Part shown: positions 44,388-53,853 of the stretch, in pieces | How positions within the stretch are numbered: the stretch's first letter is position 1 | How the letters are laid out: each line of letters opens with the position of its first letter | Assembly (NCBI GenBank): GCA_902546975.1 | Contig: CACCLU010000001.1 | Location: 186,001 to 250,000, forward strand | Length of the DNA: 64,000 nucleotides | Reading direction: 5' to 3' | From: an uncultured Alphaproteobacteria bacterium | Lineage (GTDB): Bacteria > Pseudomonadota > Alphaproteobacteria > HIMB59 | The notes under the pieces: generated by a model | Told to the model about the DNA's origin: nothing | Seen by the model: the letters and a program-made list of their open reading frames with translations, nothing else | The model's database searches: none | Made by a program: the position numbers and the translations under genes

Positions 44388-45415
44388 TAGTTTATTGATT
44401 GACGATATATCTCAATATCCCAATTCAATAATTCACTCTCTTGTTGACTTGATAGAAATTTTAAAGACTTTGATAAATCAATTCTTAGCAGAACTTCCAA
44501 AAAACAGTCGATCATTTCTTTTGCAGCTGGAATAGCTAAAGTGTTTTCAAAAAGACCTTTGTATTTTAAAATTAAATAAGGGGGGAGATTGATATTCTTT
44601 CTCTTTAGATTTTGAATAAATTCATTTGCTTCTTTCACTTCTAAAAATGTAGGTATGCCAGGGCCTAAAAAAATTACATGATCTGGATAAAATGATTTAG
44701 AGAAAAGTGAGAATAATTTCTCATTCTGTGTTGAGAATAATTTATATTTATCAGCATTTTTATGCATATAACCATCAATATTTGTAATCTCCTCAAAATA
44801 ATCGAAGGCTAATTTTTTATTTCTGATTAAGTCTAATTTTTTATGAATTTTTAAGAGCAATTTATAGGTATCCTCAATATCATCACCAGCAACTATCAAT
44901 CCATGATTTTCGAGAATTAATATGTTAGTTGAGGGTAAAATTAGTTTTTTTATTTCCATTGTTAAAGTAAAACCAGGTCGACAGTAAGGAATAAAGATAA
45001 AATCTTCGTCGAGATATTTTTTCAAATCAGACTCACTACTTTGTGAAATTGCATTTGCAATTGCTGTAGTAGAATGAACATGTAAAACATATTTATGCTT
45101 AATTAATGCATGAAATGAAGTTTCAGATGAAGGATGTAAATTATTTTTAGATATTATATCATCTATATAATTATCTTCTTTACCATTATTTATTTTTTCA
45201 GTAATGGAATTTAAATCAACCTCAACAAAAATATCTTTATCTAAAGAATTAATTAACCAAGTTCCAGATGCTTTAATAAGCATTCTTCCATCAGATTTAA
45301 TTGAAGTATTTCCTCCTGCTGCTTGTACTAAATGGCTATTTGAGCCAAGTTTGAAAGAAATATCTTTAAAAGATTTTAATTCTTCCCGAGAAAATGAGGG
45401 ATTAGTATTTACCAT
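44387..45415 (-). CDS. Class II aldolase-family protein (342 aa)
   Basis: Class II aldolase/adducin domain: AAGGNTSIKSDGRMLIKASG, ETSFHALIKHKYVLHVHSTTA with the His pair, and ILENHGLIVAG with the third zinc His. The C-terminal extension (PDHVIFLGPGIPTF) is shared with the aldolase half of the 676-aa fusion at 28913, so this is a stand-alone version of that domain without SDR. It overlaps the preceding aldolase gene by 14 nt. Confidence 0.84.
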   Translation of the reverse strand: MVNTNPSFSREELKSFKDISFKLGSNSHLVQAAGGNTSIKSDGRMLIKASGTWLINSLDKDIFVEVDLNSITEKINNGKEDNYIDDIISKNNLHPSSETSFHALIKHKYVLHVHSTTAIANAISQSSESDLKKYLDEDFIFIPYCRPGFTLTMEIKKLILPSTNILILENHGLIVAGDDIEDTYKLLLKIHKKLDLIRNKKLAFDYFEEITNIDGYMHKNADKYKLFSTQNEKLFSLFSKSFYPDHVIFLGPGIPTFLEVKEANEFIQNLKRKNINLPPYLILKYKGLFENTLAIPAAKEMIDCFLEVLLRIDLSKSLKFLSSQQESELLNWDIEIYRQSIN

Positions 45416-46043
45416 ACATTTTTATAGCCTCAATTATTTTTTTCATATGTTTTTTTTCGACCAATTGGGGTTTACCGTTTATTTTTGCAATAGTAATTTG
45501 CTTACATAAAATTTCAAATTCTTCAGTCAGAAACATTGCTTCATCTAAATTTTTACCACAAGTAATTGTACCATGATTTGCTAATAAACATGCCTTCCTC
45601 CCTTTAAGAGCTTTTAATGCTGCATCTGATAATTCCTGTGATCCTGGAACTGCAAAAGTAGAACATTTAATTGTGTCACCACCTAAAAAGGCAATCATAT
45701 AGTGATAGGCTTTAATATCCTTTCTCAGTACAGACATGCCTGTGCCATAAGCAGGATGATTGTGCACGACTGCATCAAATTCTTTTCTTTCTTTTAATAT
45801 ATCAAAATGAAATCTCCACTCACTTGAGGGCTTCCATATTCCATGAGGTTTAGTCTTAGAGTCTACAAAAACTATATCTTTGGCTTTCATGCCCTCATAG
45901 GAAATACCAGATGGGGTTATAAGCATCCCATCTTTCCATCGAACGCTGATGTTGCCCGCTTTACCTTGATTCAAACCCTTTTTTTCCATTAAAAGGCAAG
46001 CTTCTATTATCTGTTTTCTAATTTTTGTCTCATTTTTAGTCAT
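45402..46043 (-). CDS. Class II aldolase, FucA-like (L-fuculose-phosphate aldolase family)
   Basis: About 213 aa from the ATG at 46043, which is preceded by AGGA; an earlier ATG at 46079 is possible. The zinc aldolase motifs are complete: LNQGKAGNISVRW, VHNHPAYGTGM (first His pair), ACLLANHGTITCG (third His), with Glu in PSSEWRFHFDI. FucA-type enzymes cleave ketose-1-phosphates to dihydroxyacetone phosphate plus an aldehyde. First gene of the seven-gene minus operon. Confidence 0.87.
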   Translation of the reverse strand: MTKNETKIRKQIIEACLLMEKKGLNQGKAGNISVRWKDGMLITPSGISYEGMKAKDIVFVDSKTKPHGIWKPSSEWRFHFDILKERKEFDAVVHNHPAYGTGMSVLRKDIKAYHYMIAFLGGDTIKCSTFAVPGSQELSDAALKALKGRKACLLANHGTITCGKNLDEAMFLTEEFEILCKQITIAKINGKPQLVEKKHMKKIIEAIKMYGKY

Positions 46044-46124
46044 TTGAAAGATCCTATTCACATGTTGCTCAATATACAAGAACCTTAAATGACTACTTAA
46101 TAAAAGATTGAAATATTGATCGAT

Positions 46125-46165
46125 TTGTCAATAAATTTTTCAACTATTTTGATTAAAATTGACAA
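46125..46165. promoter_or_regulatory. Inverted repeat TTGTCAAT/ATTGACAA in the aldolase-glpD intergenic region
   Basis: TTGTCAAT (46125-46132) and ATTGACAA (46158-46165) are exact 8-bp inverted copies with centres 33 bp apart, about three helical turns. They lie between the divergent aldolase operon and glpD, so could be an operator for both. The surrounding 46044-46220 is AT-rich and shows no other clear structure or gene. Confidence 0.45.
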
Positions 46166-46220
46166 AAAAAAAATAGAAAATTTAAAAAAATTATTTTTTT
46201 TCCTTTAAGGTTAAGACACT

Positions 46221-47651
46221 TTGCAAGATTTATTAATTATTGGTGGTGGGATCAATGGAGTAGGAATCGCACGAGATGCGGCCGGAAGAGGTTTAAAAGT
46301 TACATTAATTGAAAAAGGAGATTTAGCTTCGAAAACTTCATCTTGGTCAACAAAATTAATACATGGTGGAATAAGATACTTAGAAAATTATGAATTTAGA
46401 TTAGTACGAGAGTCTTTAAAAGAGCGTGAGGTGATTAGAAAAATAGCACCCCATATTACCAAACCGATAAGATTTGTTTTACCCCATGTTCCAAGTCTGC
46501 GCCCTACATGGTTGATACGTTTAGGACTAATGCTATACGATTGGATGGGAGGTTTTATATCCTTTCCAAAATCAAAGGTGGTAAACTTAGGTACTGATTA
46601 TAATGAAAACCCTATTAAATCTAATTTCATAACTGGCTATGAATACTCAGACTTATTTGTTGATGATGCTAGGTTGGTTCTCTTAAATGCTCAAGATGCC
46701 ATAAGCAGAGGTGCTAAAATTTGCACTAATTCAAAAGTCCAAAAAGTTGTGAGAAAAAAAAATTATTGGGAAGTTTTTTTAAGTAATGGCGAGGTGTTGC
46801 AATCAAAAGTTATTATAAATGCTTCAGGTCCCTATGTTTTAGATGTGCTAAAAAATATTATTGGAATTGAATCTAAAAAGAAAATACGCCATGTGCAAGG
46901 GAGTCATATTATAACCGAGAAACTATATGTTGGTGAACAGGCTTATATACTACAGTTAAGTGATAAACGAATAATATTTTTAATACCCTATTTGGATAAA
47001 TTTACATTAATTGGAACAACAGATCATGAAGTTAAAACTTACGACAATCCTGAGATAACTGATATTGAAAAAAATTATCTTATTAAGTCCGTTAATAAAT
47101 TTATCAAAAAAGAAATTACTGAAGATGATATTATTTGGACGTATTCAGGTGTTAGGCCCTTGGTTGAAGACTTAAACGAAAATGCTTCGAAGATTACAAG
47201 AGACTATACATTTGAGATAGATGATAACGGTGCTCCGATACTTACAATTTTTGGTGGGAAACTTACTACTTACAGAAAATTATCAGAACATGCGTTAAAG
47301 AAAATTTCAAAATATATTAAGATTACTAATAAATCTTGGACTGGAAATGAGATATTACCTGGCGCAAAAGAGATTATAGATAAAAATTTTTTAATACCTG
47401 AAAAACTCTTAAAAAGATTGATGAAAACATATGGAGATAAAATAATTAATTTAAACCAATATTATAAGAGTTTTATGGATGGTGGGGAGCATATTTTTGA
47501 GGATCTTTATGAGTTCGAAATTAAATATCTCGTTCAAGAGGAAATGGCTAAAACTCCAGAAGATATTCTCTTTAGGAGGACTAAATTAGGAATAAAATTT
47601 CCAAAGGAAAAATTGGCAATTTTAGAAAATATTTTAAAAAAATATTTATAG
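46221..47651 (+). CDS. glpD: FAD-dependent glycerol-3-phosphate dehydrogenase
   Basis: A 476-aa membrane-associated flavoprotein oxidising sn-glycerol-3-phosphate to dihydroxyacetone phosphate and passing electrons to quinone. The FAD loop is LLIIGGGINGVGIARDAAGRG, with the family segment STKLIHGGIRYLE (near 45) and FGGKLTTYRKLSEHA (near 352). The start is a TTG at 46221 following AAGG. It precedes glpK by 27 nt. Confidence 0.93.
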   Translation: MQDLLIIGGGINGVGIARDAAGRGLKVTLIEKGDLASKTSSWSTKLIHGGIRYLENYEFRLVRESLKEREVIRKIAPHITKPIRFVLPHVPSLRPTWLIRLGLMLYDWMGGFISFPKSKVVNLGTDYNENPIKSNFITGYEYSDLFVDDARLVLLNAQDAISRGAKICTNSKVQKVVRKKNYWEVFLSNGEVLQSKVIINASGPYVLDVLKNIIGIESKKKIRHVQGSHIITEKLYVGEQAYILQLSDKRIIFLIPYLDKFTLIGTTDHEVKTYDNPEITDIEKNYLIKSVNKFIKKEITEDDIIWTYSGVRPLVEDLNENASKITRDYTFEIDDNGAPILTIFGGKLTTYRKLSEHALKKISKYIKITNKSWTGNEILPGAKEIIDKNFLIPEKLLKRLMKTYGDKIINLNQYYKSFMDGGEHIFEDLYEFEIKYLVQEEMAKTPEDILFRRTKLGIKFPKEKLAILENILKKYL

Positions 47652-47678
47652 AATCTTAATGTATAGTGCTTCAAATAG

Positions 47679-49169
47679 ATGAGAAAATACATTCTTTCAA
47701 TTGATCAAGGGACTACCTCAACTAGGTCTATAGTTTTCAATAATAAATTTGAAATAGTTTCCTTTGATCAGATAGAGTTAAAACAATATTTTCCTAAAGA
47801 TGGCTGCGTTGAACATGACCCTAAAGAGATTTTTGAAACAGTCCTAAAAACATCTAAAAATGCTATAAAAAAATCCAACATTAAACCAACAGATATATCT
47901 GCAATTGGTATAACAAATCAGAGAGAGACGACAGTGCTTTGGGACAAAGAGACAGGAGAACCTGTTTACAAAGCAATAGTATGGCAAGATCGAAGAACAG
48001 TAAATTACTGTAAAGAATTACAAAAAAAAGGTTATACAAAAAAAATTCAAAAAATTACTGGATTAGTGATTGACTCATATTTTTCAGCAACCAAAATAAA
48101 ATGGATTATTGACAATATAGAATCCTCTAAAAAACTTTTAAAAGAAAATAGGCTTTTATTTGGGACAATTGATACTTGGATTCTTTGGAAGTTAACTGAA
48201 GGCAGGTCACACTATACTGAGGCTACTAATGCATCTAGGACAATGCTGTATGATATAACTAAAAATTCATGGTCTAAAAGCTTATTAAAAATATTTAATA
48301 TACCAGCATCGATTTTACCCGTGGTTAAAGATAGTGTAGATGAATTTGGCTACACTAAGATTTTTGGCTCAAAAATTAAAATTGGGGGGATTGCTGGAGA
48401 TCAACAAGCAGCAACTATAGGACAGGCATGCTTTGAGCCAGGCTCTATAAAGTCAACATATGGTACTGGCTGTTTTATGATTATGAATATAGGAAAAAAT
48501 ATAAAGATATCTAAGAATAATTTGTTAACAACAATTGCCTACCGTATCGAAGGAAAAACTACATACGCTCTTGAGGGTTCAATTTTTATTGCGGGTGCAG
48601 CGATACAATGGCTTCGAGATTCATTAAAAGTGATTAGTAGTGCAGAAGAAACCGAGGATTTATATAAAAGTAATGACAAATCTCAACAAATCTACTTTGT
48701 GCCTGCATTTGTAGGATTAGGTGCACCTTATTGGGACGGTGAGGCAAGGGGAGCAATTTTTGGAATGACAAGAAATACTGGTGTTTCAGAACTTGTAAAA
48801 TCAGCAATAGATAGTGTTGCCTATCAAACGAAAGACTTGATTATTTCTATGGAAAAAGACAGTGGAATAAAAATCAATAAAATAAAGGTTGATGGTGGCA
48901 TGGTAAAAAATGAACAATTTCTTCAATTTCTCTCAAATATCTTATTATCAGAGTGTGATCGTCCTAAGATTACAGAAACCACTTCATTAGGAGCCGCGTA
49001 TTTAGCTGGACTATCTAGTGGAATGCTTGAAAACACGAAAGAAATTTCCAAAAAATGGCAAAGTCAAAAATTATTCAAACCAAAGTTACACAAAAAAGAA
49101 GTAAAATATCTTTACCAAGGTTGGTTAAAGGCAGTTAATAAAATAATTGTAAAAAAGAATAGAAAATAA
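47679..49169 (+). CDS. glpK: Glycerol kinase
   Basis: A 496-aa FGGY kinase with all GlpK hallmarks: YILSIDQGTTSTRSIVF, TNQRETTVLWDKETG, WQDRRT, GDQQAATIGQACF, STYGTGCF and GAPYWDGEARGAIFGMTRNT. It makes sn-glycerol-3-phosphate, the substrate of glpD just upstream. No glycerol facilitator gene is seen here. It is followed after 24 nt by the LysR gene. Confidence 0.96.
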   Translation: MRKYILSIDQGTTSTRSIVFNNKFEIVSFDQIELKQYFPKDGCVEHDPKEIFETVLKTSKNAIKKSNIKPTDISAIGITNQRETTVLWDKETGEPVYKAIVWQDRRTVNYCKELQKKGYTKKIQKITGLVIDSYFSATKIKWIIDNIESSKKLLKENRLLFGTIDTWILWKLTEGRSHYTEATNASRTMLYDITKNSWSKSLLKIFNIPASILPVVKDSVDEFGYTKIFGSKIKIGGIAGDQQAATIGQACFEPGSIKSTYGTGCFMIMNIGKNIKISKNNLLTTIAYRIEGKTTYALEGSIFIAGAAIQWLRDSLKVISSAEETEDLYKSNDKSQQIYFVPAFVGLGAPYWDGEARGAIFGMTRNTGVSELVKSAIDSVAYQTKDLIISMEKDSGIKINKIKVDGGMVKNEQFLQFLSNILLSECDRPKITETTSLGAAYLAGLSSGMLENTKEISKKWQSQKLFKPKLHKKEVKYLYQGWLKAVNKIIVKKNRK

Positions 49170-49193
49170 AAAAAATTTTGATATTTATGTTGT

Positions 49194-50084
49194 ATGCGCA
49201 TAAATATTGAGATTGGTGATATAGAAGCATTTATAGAATTAACCGAAACTAATTCATTTGCAAAAGCTGCAAATAATTTGAATTTATCTCAACCTGCTCT
49301 TTCAAGAAGAATTCAGAAATTAGAACATGAATTAGGCACTACTTTATTTGACAGAACTACAAGGAAAGTTCAATTGTCTTATTCTGGTAGAAACTTTTAT
49401 GACCGTGCCAGAGGAATTATAGAGGCTGTTAAAACAGCAACAAAAACTCTTAACGAAAAATACAACTTCCCCTCGATTATTAAAATTGGAGTAGTTCACT
49501 CAGCTCTAAGAAATATATTATTTTCGTCTTTAAAAAAATTCAAAGAAATTGAACCAAGATGCAAGGTTCAAATTATTGAAAGGTCATCCAATAATGTTGT
49601 TGATAGTGTTTTAGGGGGAGAATGTGACTTTGGTATTAATTTTACTGGCAAACAAGAACCTGGAATAAATTTTGAAAATTTATTTGTGGAAGATTACGTA
49701 GTAGTCTTTCCTAAAGGGGATAAGTTAGAAAAAAAAAGAAAAATAAAAATATCTGAAATCAAAGGTAGGAACTTTATTTCAATTTGGAAAGGCTCTGGGA
49801 GTAGAATTTACATTGAAAATGCGCTTGCCCTGCAAGATGAAGATATAGATTGGGCCTACGAAGTGAGACATATACCAACAGCGTTGAATATGGTTGAGCA
49901 AGGACTTGGTATAACTTTAGCCCCTAAGTTGGCTATTTCTAAAGATTATTCTTCTTTATCTTACAGGCCTTTAATTGATCCGTCTGTAACAAGAACAATA
50001 GGTTTGATAAAAAGATCTGGAAGGGATCTTAGTTATGACTCGCAAAAGTTATATGATCTTTTAAAAGAGAGATTTAAAAGATAA
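49194..50084 (+). CDS. LysR-family transcriptional regulator
   Basis: A 296-aa regulator. The N-terminal winged helix-turn-helix reads FIELTETNSFAKAANNLNLSQPALSRRIQKLE (residues 14-46, seen as two adjoining parts: helix then recognition helix), followed by a linker helix and a two-lobed effector domain from about 90. It lies in line with glpDK and may control them or the aldolase operon from the inverted repeat at 46125. The effector is unknown. Confidence 0.92.
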   Translation: MRINIEIGDIEAFIELTETNSFAKAANNLNLSQPALSRRIQKLEHELGTTLFDRTTRKVQLSYSGRNFYDRARGIIEAVKTATKTLNEKYNFPSIIKIGVVHSALRNILFSSLKKFKEIEPRCKVQIIERSSNNVVDSVLGGECDFGINFTGKQEPGINFENLFVEDYVVVFPKGDKLEKKRKIKISEIKGRNFISIWKGSGSRIYIENALALQDEDIDWAYEVRHIPTALNMVEQGLGITLAPKLAISKDYSSLSYRPLIDPSVTRTIGLIKRSGRDLSYDSQKLYDLLKERFKR

Positions 50085-50137
50085 TTAATTAGCATAATGC
50101 ATAAATAAATTCACTAATTAATGTTAATAATAAAACT

Positions 50138-52771
50138 ATGTTGTCAGTAGATAGTTTTAATACTCTAGATCAATTTTCAAATAATGGAAAACAATACAAT
50201 TTTTTTAATTTATCAAAATTAGAAGATAGTTTTCCCAAAATAAAAAATCTACCTAAATCCAAAAAAATACTTATTGAAAACTTGTTGAGATTAGAAGATG
50301 GGAAAGATATTAATAAAGATCTTATCGAAAATGTATTAGAAAATCCTGAAAAAAAACACGAAATATTTTTTCTTCCATCAAGAGTATTAATGCAAGACTT
50401 TACTGGAGTTCCTGCAGTTGCAGATTTAGCAGCTATGCGTGATGCTGTTTCAAAAAATGGAGGAGATCCATCAAAAGTTAATCCTATGTCGCAAGTTGAT
50501 TTAGTTATAGATCATTCTGTAATGGTTGATTATTTTGCAAGCCCAAATGCTTTCCAAAAAAATGTAGATATGGAATTTGGAAGAAATGCAGAGAGGTATG
50601 AATTTCTGAAATGGGGACAACAAGCTTTTAAAAATTTTAGAGTTATTCCTCCTGGCACGGGAATATGTCATCAAGTTAATTTAGAATATTTGGCACAAGT
50701 GGTGTGGAGCAGAGAAATTAATGAAAAAAATTTCTTATACCCTGACACTTTAGTTGGAACTGATAGCCATACAACAATGGTAAATGCTCTAGGAGTTCTA
50801 GGTTGGGGAGTAGGAGGGATTGAAGCTGAAGCTGCAATGCTTGGTCAATCTATTTCTATGCTGCTTCCTGAGGTTATTGGTTTTGAAGTATCAGGAAAAA
50901 TGAAAGAAGGTGTTACAGCAACAGATTTAGTTTTAACAATTGTTCAAATGCTACGAGAAAAAGGAGTTGTTGGAAAATTTATAGAATTTTATGGCGATGG
51001 CTTAAAAAATTTATCACTCGCTGACAGAGCAACTATTGCCAATATGGCACCAGAATATGGAGCAACTTGTGGTTTTTTTGCAGTTGATGAAGAGACTATC
51101 AAGTACTTGAAGTTGACATCTAGGGACTCCGATCTGATAAATACTGTTGAAAAATATAATAGAATTCAAGGTTTGTGGGCCGATGACACATGTAATTATA
51201 ATGATACCGTTCATTTACAACTAGAAAATGTTCAAGCATCATTAGCAGGGCCAAAAAGACCTCAAGATAGAATTAATTTAGAAAAAGTGAATTTAAACTT
51301 TAAAGAATTTTCAAAAAATAAACCCGTTGAAAAAGAAATTAAAAATCACAATTATAAAATGCAAGATGGTAACGTAGTAATAGCTGCTATTACTTCATGT
51401 ACTAATACCTCTAATCCAGATGTTTTAGTTGCAGCAGGCTTAGTCGCAAAAAAGGCTTGTGAATTAGGTCTACAAGTAAAACCTTGGGTTAAGACTTCTT
51501 TAGCACCTGGTTCAAAAGTTGTTACTGATTATTTGGATAAATCGGGTTTGAATAAATATTTAGACCAACTTGGTTTTCATCTAGTTGGTTATGGATGCAC
51601 TACATGTATAGGAAACTCAGGACCACTTGATAAAGATATTGCCGAGTGTATCTCAAAAAATGATTTAACAGTTGCTTCAGTACTTTCAGGTAATAGAAAT
51701 TTTGAAGGCAGAGTTAACCCACACGTTAAAGCTAATTATCTTGCCTCACCACCTTTAGTTGTAGCATATGCTTTAGCAGGGTCTGTACTTATTAATTTAA
51801 CAAGTGATCCCATTGGTATTGACACAGATGGTAATGAAGTATTTTTAAAAGATATCTGGCCAAGCAATAGCGAAATCCGAAATGCTGTTGAAAAAAATGT
51901 ATCGCCTGAAATGTTTAAAAAACAATACTCTAATGCTTTAGATGGGCCAAAAGAATGGCAAAAAATTAATACTTCTACGGGAGACCTGTATAATTGGAAT
52001 TCTTCATCAACTTACGTACAGAAACCTCCGTTTTTTGATAATCAATCAAATGATGACAAAGAGTTTAAGCCAATTGAGAATGCAAGACCTTTGTTACTTC
52101 TAGGCAATAGTGTTACTACAGATCACATTTCACCTGCAGGGGCTATTAAAGTTGATAGTCCTGCTGGCAACTACTTCATGGAACGGCAAATACGTCAAAA
52201 TGACTTTAATTCATATGGTGCTAGAAGGGGCAATCATGAAGTAATGGTAAGGGGTACTTTTGCCAATATAAGAATTAAAAACCAACTGCTATCAAACGTT
52301 GAGGGCGGATACTCAATTTTAGAACCTGATAAGAAAAAAATGAGCGTTTATGATGTTGCTATGGAGTATGCAAAAAGGTCTGAAAATGTTGTAGTTTTTG
52401 CAGGAGAAGAATACGGAACTGGATCATCGCGTGATTGGGCTGCAAAAGGCACGAAGTTATTAGGTATTAAGGCGGTTATTGCTGAAAGTTTTGAAAGAAT
52501 ACACCGATCAAATTTGGTTGGAATGGGAGTACTGCCTATACAACTTAAAAGTCACACGATAAATGATTTAAATATTCAATCGTCAGATTTGATAAATATA
52601 AAACTTACTGAAGACCTGAAGCCTTTACAAGAATTAGAAGTCATTATTCAAAGCAATGTGAGAAATATAAAAATAGATTGTATTTTAAGAATTGATACTA
52701 TCAATGAGCTACAATATTATAAAGCAGACGGCATATTAAATTTTGTTTTAAAAAATATTCTAAAAAATTAA
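50138..52771 (+). CDS. acnA: Aconitate hydratase A
   Basis: An 877-aa [4Fe-4S] enzyme interconverting citrate and isocitrate. The cluster Cys are in [10 protein letters not shown] (near 427) and [12 protein letters not shown] (near 490). [13 protein letters not shown] and [21 protein letters not shown] are in the first half, and the swivel domain has [16 protein letters not shown]. Its stop overlaps that of convergent sucB by 4 nt (TTAA shared), so the two transcripts must interlock. Confidence 0.97.
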   Translation: MLSVDSFNTLDQFSNNGKQYNFFNLSKLEDSFPKIKNLPKSKKILIENLLRLEDGKDINKDLIENVLENPEKKHEIFFLPSRVLMQDFTGVPAVADLAAMRDAVSKNGGDPSKVNPMSQVDLVIDHSVMVDYFASPNAFQKNVDMEFGRNAERYEFLKWGQQAFKNFRVIPPGTGICHQVNLEYLAQVVWSREINEKNFLYPDTLVGTDSHTTMVNALGVLGWGVGGIEAEAAMLGQSISMLLPEVIGFEVSGKMKEGVTATDLVLTIVQMLREKGVVGKFIEFYGDGLKNLSLADRATIANMAPEYGATCGFFAVDEETIKYLKLTSRDSDLINTVEKYNRIQGLWADDTCNYNDTVHLQLENVQASLAGPKRPQDRINLEKVNLNFKEFSKNKPVEKEIKNHNYKMQDGNVVIAAITSCTNTSNPDVLVAAGLVAKKACELGLQVKPWVKTSLAPGSKVVTDYLDKSGLNKYLDQLGFHLVGYGCTTCIGNSGPLDKDIAECISKNDLTVASVLSGNRNFEGRVNPHVKANYLASPPLVVAYALAGSVLINLTSDPIGIDTDGNEVFLKDIWPSNSEIRNAVEKNVSPEMFKKQYSNALDGPKEWQKINTSTGDLYNWNSSSTYVQKPPFFDNQSNDDKEFKPIENARPLLLLGNSVTTDHISPAGAIKVDSPAGNYFMERQIRQNDFNSYGARRGNHEVMVRGTFANIRIKNQLLSNVEGGYSILEPDKKKMSVYDVAMEYAKRSENVVVFAGEEYGTGSSRDWAAKGTKLLGIKAVIAESFERIHRSNLVGMGVLPIQLKSHTINDLNIQSSDLINIKLTEDLKPLQELEVIIQSNVRNIKIDCILRIDTINELQYYKADGILNFVLKNILKN

Positions 52772-53853
52772 ATAATTTTTGGATTTTCTAACAGTTCTTT
52801 CAGTCTAACTAAAAAAGTTACTGCTTGCTTACCATCAATTAATCTGTGGTCATAACTTAATGCAACATACATCATTGGTTTTATAACAATCTTCTTTTTT
52901 ACAGCGATAGGTCTATCAATTATTGAGTGCATACCTAATATAGCACTTTGAGGTGGGTTGATAATTGGGGTGCTCATCATAGAACCATATATTCCTCCAT
53001 TTGTAATTGAGAATGTTCCTCCTGATAAATCACTCATGGAAAGTTTATTTGAATTTGCTTTCTCAGATAATTCAATAATATACTTTTCAATTTCTGCATT
53101 TGATAAATCTCCAGCATTTCTAATTATTGGAACAACAAGCCCCTTTTCAGATCCAATTGCAATACCTATATCAAAGTAGTTTTTATAAATTATTTTATCT
53201 TCGTGAATTTCTGAATTAATCTCTGGTATTTCTTTTAAAACTTCTGTGCAGGCTTTAACAAAAAAAGACATAAAGCCAAGTTTCACACCATGTTTTTTTT
53301 GAAAACTTGATTGTTCTTTTTTTCTAAGAGACATAATTGCTGACATATCGACTTCGTTAAATGTTGTGAGAATGGCAGCTGTATTTTGAGCTTCTTTTAA
53401 CCTTCTGGCAATTGTTTGCCTTAATTTTGACATTGAGACAGTTTTTTCATTTAACGTAGAGTCATCTTTGTCGAAGTTTGGAAGATCAACTACCTTAGCT
53501 GGAGTTATTGTTTGATTTTCGCTAACTTTAGAGACATTTGATGGGTCGATTGTTTGTTTTTCTTCATTTATTTCTTCAATTTGACTTGTCTCTGGTTTGG
53601 GCTTTTGTTCGGTAGTCGTATTTTCTGATATTTCAGCAATAGATTGACCAACATTCACAGTAGATCCCTCTGGGGTTATTATCTTTGTTAATTTTCCAGA
53701 GGTTTGAGCAGGAATTTCAATTGTGATTTTCTCTGTTTCAATTTCAGCTAAATTGTCGCCAGACTCAAAGCTATCTCCCTCTTTGATCAACCAAGATGTA
53801 AGCGTGCCTTCAATGATTGACTCTCCAAGCTCAGGTACTGTTATGTTTTTCAT
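52768..53853 (-). CDS. sucB: Dihydrolipoyllysine succinyltransferase (E2 of 2-oxoglutarate dehydrogenase)
   Basis: A 361-aa E2. The lipoyl domain (1-75) has the Lys in [12 protein letters not shown], and the catalytic domain starts near 140 ([16 protein letters not shown]) and ends with the HxxxDG motif [13 protein letters not shown]. Between them is a Pro/Glu-rich linker of about 60 residues in which I find no peripheral subunit-binding domain (no SPAxRK...GtGkdGrit pattern). The protein is about 40 residues shorter than usual for that reason. It overlaps sucA by one base and acnA at the 3' end. Confidence 0.93.
   Translation of the reverse strand: MKNITVPELGESIIEGTLTSWLIKEGDSFESGDNLAEIETEKITIEIPAQTSGKLTKIITPEGSTVNVGQSIAEISENTTTEQKPKPETSQIEEINEEKQTIDPSNVSKVSENQTITPAKVVDLPNFDKDDSTLNEKTVSMSKLRQTIARRLKEAQNTAAILTTFNEVDMSAIMSLRKKEQSSFQKKHGVKLGFMSFFVKACTEVLKEIPEINSEIHEDKIIYKNYFDIGIAIGSEKGLVVPIIRNAGDLSNAEIEKYIIELSEKANSNKLSMSDLSGGTFSITNGGIYGSMMSTPIINPPQSAILGMHSIIDRPIAVKKKIVIKPMMYVALSYDHRLIDGKQAVTFLVRLKELLENPKII

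Noticed and set aside
46158-46200. Long A and T runs before glpD as a possible repeat or terminator
   Set aside because: Simple AT richness without a stem; only the inverted repeat beside it is kept.
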